Assembly (NCBI GenBank): GCA_910584865.1
Contig: CAJUCE010000015.1
Location: 1-64,000, forward strand
Length of the DNA stretch: 64,000 nucleotides
Source of the DNA: an uncultured Acetatifactor sp.
Lineage (GTDB): Bacteria; Bacillota; Clostridia; Lachnospirales; Lachnospiraceae
Direction of reading: 5' to 3'
The notes below the pieces were generated by a model that was not told the DNA's origin, made no database searches, and saw only the letters and a program-made list of their open reading frames with translations. Made by a program: the position numbers and the translations under genes. Position 1 is the first letter of the stretch; each line of letters opens with the position of its first letter. Of this stretch, positions 63,300-64,000 are shown piece after piece.

Positions 63300-63363
63300 A
63301 TACCAAAAGCTGTGAAAAATTTATTAAAATTAAGATATTTCTATAAAAAAAGGAAAAGTCCGG

Positions 63364-63392
63364 TTTACTTATGGGATGGGGAATGTTAAAAT
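63364..63392 (+). promoter_or_regulatory. Promoter of the rhomboid-like gene
   Basis: TTTACT (63364-63369), 17-bp spacer, TAAAAT (63387-63392); a GGAGGAG ribosome-binding site follows at 63411. Confidence 0.65.
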
Positions 63393-63424
63393 ACTAGTGG
63401 TATGCTGATAGGAGGAGTGGTGAT

Positions 63425-64000
63425 ATGAGCAATTTTGAAAAAAGGTTCGGAAAGTATGCCATCAGTAATCTTTCTTTGATACTGATTTTATGTTATGTGG
63501 TGGGTTATATCATTGAGCTGATCAACGGGGGATTCCTGAATTATCTGACTTTGAATCCCTATGCAATTCTGCACGGACAGGTGTGGAGGATATTCACCTG
63601 GATTATTATACCGCCGTCTTCGCTGGACCCCTTTACGATTATTATGCTTTTGTTTTATTATAATATCGGAACCAGCCTGGAGCGCACATGGGGGACTTAT
63701 CGGTATAATGTCTACCTGCTGTCAGGAATGCTTTTCACCGTGCTGGGCAGTATGGTATGGTTGGGTATCCAGTATATAGTGGGAGGACCTGCCCAGAACC
63801 TGGGAGCCGTCAGTGCAGTGGCTTCTTTCTATTTCAGTACCTACTATATTAATATGTCCATTTTCCTGGCATTTGCCGCCACGTTCCCCAATGTGCAGGT
63901 GTTGCTGATGTTTTTGATTCCGGTGAAGGTAAAGTGGCTGGGGATACTGTATGGGCTGGTACTGGTATATGATTTCCTGTTTGCGGGCAATCTGGTTACC
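63425..64000 (+). CDS. Rhomboid-like membrane protein, cut by window end
   Basis: At least 192 residues, open at the right edge. Predicted helices near 16-36, 67-85, 92-115, 130-150, and 160-190. An N-terminal LTLNPYAILHGQVWRIFTW resembles the QxWRxxT segment after the first rhomboid helix. The serine-motif region reads LGAVSAVASF instead of GxSG, so the visible part lacks an obvious catalytic serine motif. GGAGGAG precedes the ATG. It may be a pseudo-protease; the missing C-terminus could change this. Confidence 0.7.
   Translation, partial: MSNFEKRFGKYAISNLSLILILCYVVGYIIELINGGFLNYLTLNPYAILHGQVWRIFTWIIIPPSSLDPFTIIMLLFYYNIGTSLERTWGTYRYNVYLLSGMLFTVLGSMVWLGIQYIVGGPAQNLGAVSAVASFYFSTYYINMSIFLAFAATFPNVQVLLMFLIPVKVKWLGILYGLVLVYDFLFAGNLVT

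Overview
This 64 kb window reads as chromosomal DNA of an anaerobic, low-to-mid GC Bacillota, most probably a gut Lachnospiraceae (Clostridia). The evidence is strong AGGAGG ribosome-binding sites, sigma-A type promoters (often with an extended -10 TGnTATAAT), short intrinsic terminators, and characteristic genes: a 1438-residue BadF/DUF2229 acyl-CoA dehydratase activase, a DUF5050 protein, DUF815 next to ppx/ppk1, an Fe-S type PurF, and BlaI/BlaR1 pairs. The family assignment is an inference from gene content.

Layout. 0.1-5.7 kb: two-component system and a BceAB/MacB-like ABC exporter with an OmpR-type operator. 5.8-9.7 kb: CheV behind a duplicated promoter block, a degenerate SirTM-like sirtuin, and a Lys/Glu-rich membrane protein. 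9.7-20.2 kb: housekeeping metabolism (hisHF, ung, lysA, an S66 peptidase, tRNA-Leu(CAA), an HMGL-like aldolase, a SmtB-type zinc sensor, a DUF5050 protein, pheA, a DUF815 ATPase). 20.2-25.6 kb: polyphosphate genes (ppx-HD, ppk1), maf, a HAD phosphatase and a small acidic protein. 25.9-29.3 kb, minus strand: PHP phosphoesterase, ABC-F ATPase, nitroreductase. 29.5-38.4 kb: an AraC regulator and a GDP-L-fucose cluster combining de novo (gmd, fcl, manC) and salvage (fkp) routes, flanked by decayed genes (Rpn nuclease, HPr-kinase-like, pilT). 38.4-44.3 kb: purF and an iron/corrinoid-type ABC importer broken by a 19-bp degenerate tandem repeat, followed by precorrin-2 dehydrogenase. 44.3-46.9 kb: a decayed brnT/brnA toxin-antitoxin pair and a blaI/blaR1 pair with two visible palindromic operators. 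47-52.7 kb: a SUV3-like and a SNF2/SWIM helicase. 52.8-58.5 kb: a coiled-coil protein, two MATE exporters and an orphan solute-binding lipoprotein. 58.5-64 kb: the activase (minus strand) with an in-frame 21-bp tandem repeat, and a rhomboid-like membrane protein cut by the window end.

The window is mostly core genome with accessory scars. No complete mobile element, prophage, CRISPR array or rRNA was seen. The most unusual items are the sirtuin-like protein with Cys in place of the catalytic His, the 19-bp repeat array inside a transporter operon, the blaI operators, the 7-residue N-terminal repeat of the activase, the convergence of two GDP-fucose routes, and the hidden toxin-antitoxin relic.
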